This document shows, piece by piece, positions 62,270 to 64,000 of a stretch of DNA of 64,000 nucleotides. The stretch is taken from contig NZ_SNQG01000003.1 in the NCBI RefSeq assembly GCF_004378255.1, positions 186,001 to 250,000 of the forward strand, in the 5' to 3' direction. The translations under genes were made by a program, and so were the position numbers. Within the stretch, counting starts at the first letter, position 1. Every line of letters starts with the position of its first letter. The notes below the pieces were generated by a model. The model saw only the letters and a list, made by a program, of their open reading frames with translations, did no database searches and was not told the origin of the DNA. This DNA is from Mucilaginibacter phyllosphaerae. Lineage in GTDB: Bacteria > Bacteroidota > Bacteroidia > Sphingobacteriales > Sphingobacteriaceae.

Positions 62270-64000
62270 ATGTGCGGCATAGTAGGTTATATAGGTTTCA
62301 GAGATGCCTATCCGATAGTGATCAAAGGGCTTCACAGGCTGGAGTACCGGGGTTATGACAGTGCCGGTATTGCCCTGTACAATGAAGGGCTGAAACTTTT
62401 TAAAAAAGCAGGAAAAGTTATTGATCTTGAAAATTTCGTAAAGGCTGAGGACCTTAGTGGTTCTGCAGGTATGGGCCATACCCGGTGGGCCACGCACGGC
62501 GCCCCCAGCGACAGAAATTCTCATCCGCATACTTCTGGTGATGGGAAGCTAACCATTATACATAACGGGATCATCGAGAACTATGCTACGCTAAAAGAAG
62601 CCCTGTCATCAAAAGGGCACGAATTTAAAAGCGATACAGATACAGAAGTGCTGATACATCTTATTGAAGAAATTAAAGATGTTACCGGCCTGGGCCTGCG
62701 CGAGGCAGTAAGGCTTGCCCTGAACCGCGTGGTTGGTGCTTATGCCATCGTTATTATGAGCACAGATGAGCCCGACGAACTCATAGCCGCCCGCAAAGGC
62801 AGCCCGATGGTTATAGGTGTAGGCAAAGGCGAATACTTTATTGCATCTGATGCTACGCCGATTGTGGAATATACCAAAAACGTTATTTATTTAAATGATA
62901 ACGAGATTGCCTATGTGAGGCGGGATGACCTGCTGATTAAGCATATCGACAATACGATACAAACACCGTATATCCAGGAACTTGAGCTTAAGCTGGAAAT
63001 GCTTGAAAAAGGCGGCTACGACCACTTTATGCTTAAGGAGATATACGAGCAGCCCCGCTCCATCCGCGATTGCCTGCGCGGCCGTATAGACCCGGCGCAG
63101 GGCCTGGTTACACTGGGCGGGATAAAAGAGTATATAGAGAAAGTGAAAAACGTTGACCGTATTATTATTGTTGCCTGCGGTACATCATGGCACGCCGGTT
63201 TGGTTGGCGAATATTTAATAGAAGAGTATGCCCGTGTACCTGTAGAGGTAGAGTATGCATCAGAGTTTAGGTATCGCAACCCAATTATATCATCAAAAGA
63301 TCTGGTTATTGCCATTTCGCAATCCGGAGAAACTGCCGATACCATGGCTGCTATTGAATTAGCTAAAGAAAAGGGCGCTACGATATTTGGTATTTGTAAT
63401 GTGGTGGGGGCATCCATCCCGCGGATTACCCATGCAGGTGTTTATACCCATGCAGGACCGGAGATCGGTGTAGCATCAACAAAAGCCTTTACAGCGCAGG
63501 TTACCATTTTAACGCTTATTGCATTTTACATAGCACAGCAACGGGGCACTATTACGCAAAGCAAGTTTATAGAATACCTTACCGAGCTGGACGAGATCCC
63601 TGCGTTGGTAGAGCAGACCTTAAAATGCAATGATGCAGTTAAAGTAATTGCCGAACGTTTTAAAGATTCTGCCAACTGTCTCTTCCTTGGCCGCGGCAGC
63701 TCGTTCCCGGTTGCATTAGAGGGTGCGCTTAAGCTTAAAGAGATCTCTTACATCCATGCAGAAGGTTACCCGGCGGCAGAAATGAAACACGGCCCAATTG
63801 CCTTAATTGATGCAGATATGCCGGTTGTGTTCATCGCTACCAAAAATTCATCGTATGAAAAGGTGATCAGCAATATACAGGAAGTTAAAGCCCGGGGCGG
63901 CCATGTTATAGCTATCGTATCCGAAGGGGATACGGATGTTAAAGAAATGGCCGATTATATTATTGAAATACCGTTAACCGGCGAAACCTTTGTGCCTTTA
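62270..64000 (+). CDS. glmS: Glucosamine-6-phosphate synthase (GFAT), 3' end cut by window
   Basis: 577 residues visible of about 612. It makes glucosamine-6-phosphate from fructose-6-phosphate and glutamine for peptidoglycan and lipid A. The glutaminase domain begins with catalytic Cys1 after Met removal (MCGIVGYIGFRDAYPIVIKG), with GHTRWATHG and HNGIIENY. The two SIS sugar-isomerase domains start near residue 290 (VACGTSWHAGLVGEY, ISQSGETADTMAAI, GVASTKAFTAQ, EGALKLKEISYIHAEGYPAAE). Own promoter, after a terminator. Confidence 0.96.
   Translation, partial: MCGIVGYIGFRDAYPIVIKGLHRLEYRGYDSAGIALYNEGLKLFKKAGKVIDLENFVKAEDLSGSAGMGHTRWATHGAPSDRNSHPHTSGDGKLTIIHNGIIENYATLKEALSSKGHEFKSDTDTEVLIHLIEEIKDVTGLGLREAVRLALNRVVGAYAIVIMSTDEPDELIAARKGSPMVIGVGKGEYFIASDATPIVEYTKNVIYLNDNEIAYVRRDDLLIKHIDNTIQTPYIQELELKLEMLEKGGYDHFMLKEIYEQPRSIRDCLRGRIDPAQGLVTLGGIKEYIEKVKNVDRIIIVACGTSWHAGLVGEYLIEEYARVPVEVEYASEFRYRNPIISSKDLVIAISQSGETADTMAAIELAKEKGATIFGICNVVGASIPRITHAGVYTHAGPEIGVASTKAFTAQVTILTLIAFYIAQQRGTITQSKFIEYLTELDEIPALVEQTLKCNDAVKVIAERFKDSANCLFLGRGSSFPVALEGALKLKEISYIHAEGYPAAEMKHGPIALIDADMPVVFIATKNSSYEKVISNIQEVKARGGHVIAIVSEGDTDVKEMADYIIEIPLTGETFVPL

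Noticed and set aside
62110-62270. glmS ribozyme upstream of glmS
   Set aside because: Only ~40 bases separate the predicted start site from the ATG, and no ribozyme core is seen.
62264-63417. Minus-strand frames opposite glmS
   Set aside because: Shadows; the plus strand encodes continuous, motif-complete GFAT.
1-64000. CRISPR array, tRNA, rRNA, insertion sequence, prophage or replication origin
   Set aside because: No regularly spaced direct repeats, cloverleaf sequences, transposase frames or integrase genes were found on either strand.

Overview
The window looks like chromosomal DNA from a Bacteroidota member of the family Sphingobacteriaceae, probably near Mucilaginibacter or Pedobacter. 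This assignment is an inference. It rests on the fused lpxC-fabZ gene, a PorX-type regulator, DUF4270, DUF4920 and OMP-barrel families, promoters of the TTTG/TAnnTTTG type, scarce Shine-Dalgarno sites, and the local gene order. No rRNA, tRNA, prophage, insertion sequence or CRISPR array was seen. Both edge genes are cut by the window: an outer-membrane barrel protein on the left and glmS on the right.

Layout. 1-9.9 kb holds envelope and secreted proteins: a barrel receptor, a collagen-like lipoprotein, a metzincin-type protease lipoprotein, a retropepsin/PDZ protein, a BrkB-family membrane protein and a histidine phosphatase. 9.9-19.5 kb has ald, tsaE and porX on the minus strand, then HD hydrolase, lpxD, lpxC-fabZ, lpxA, an ABC ATPase and efp on the plus strand. 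19.5-20.05 kb is a decayed MNT/HEPN toxin-antitoxin pair. 20-25.9 kb has xth, a cyclophilin, and a small Cys/His-rich exported protein followed by a TonB-dependent receptor. 24.9-31.1 kb is a threonine operon on the minus strand (thrA, thrB, thrC, a lipoprotein and a HAD phosphatase), preceded by an unannotated attenuator with a Thr/Ile-rich leader peptide. 31.1-35.2 kb has rsgA, dtd, a DegP/HtrA protease and dapF. 35-47.4 kb carries GH78-like, GH3 and GH42 hydrolases plus a DUF3472 protein, interrupted by a heme oxygenase/bacteriophytochrome pair. 47.4-64 kb is mostly housekeeping: CBS protein, pdeM, MazG-like, comB, gcvT, glycosyltransferase, rnhB, an ACP-like membrane protein, carB, a TonB-domain protein, panD, panC, a short glycogen-synthase-like protein, DUF4270 lipoprotein and glmS.

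The two strongest observations concern regulation and genome structure. First, the thr leader peptide, a competing GGAGGAA segment and an intrinsic terminator form a complete classical attenuator ahead of thrA. Second, at least five kinds of palindromic or composite repeat sit almost only at junctions between co-directional genes. One GC-rich family occurs three times (PPIase/xth, thrA/thrB, gcvT/comB). It runs into coding sequence and supplies the N-terminal residues of ThrB and ComB and the last residues of the cyclophilin. The lpxD stop codon likewise lies in a different repeat.
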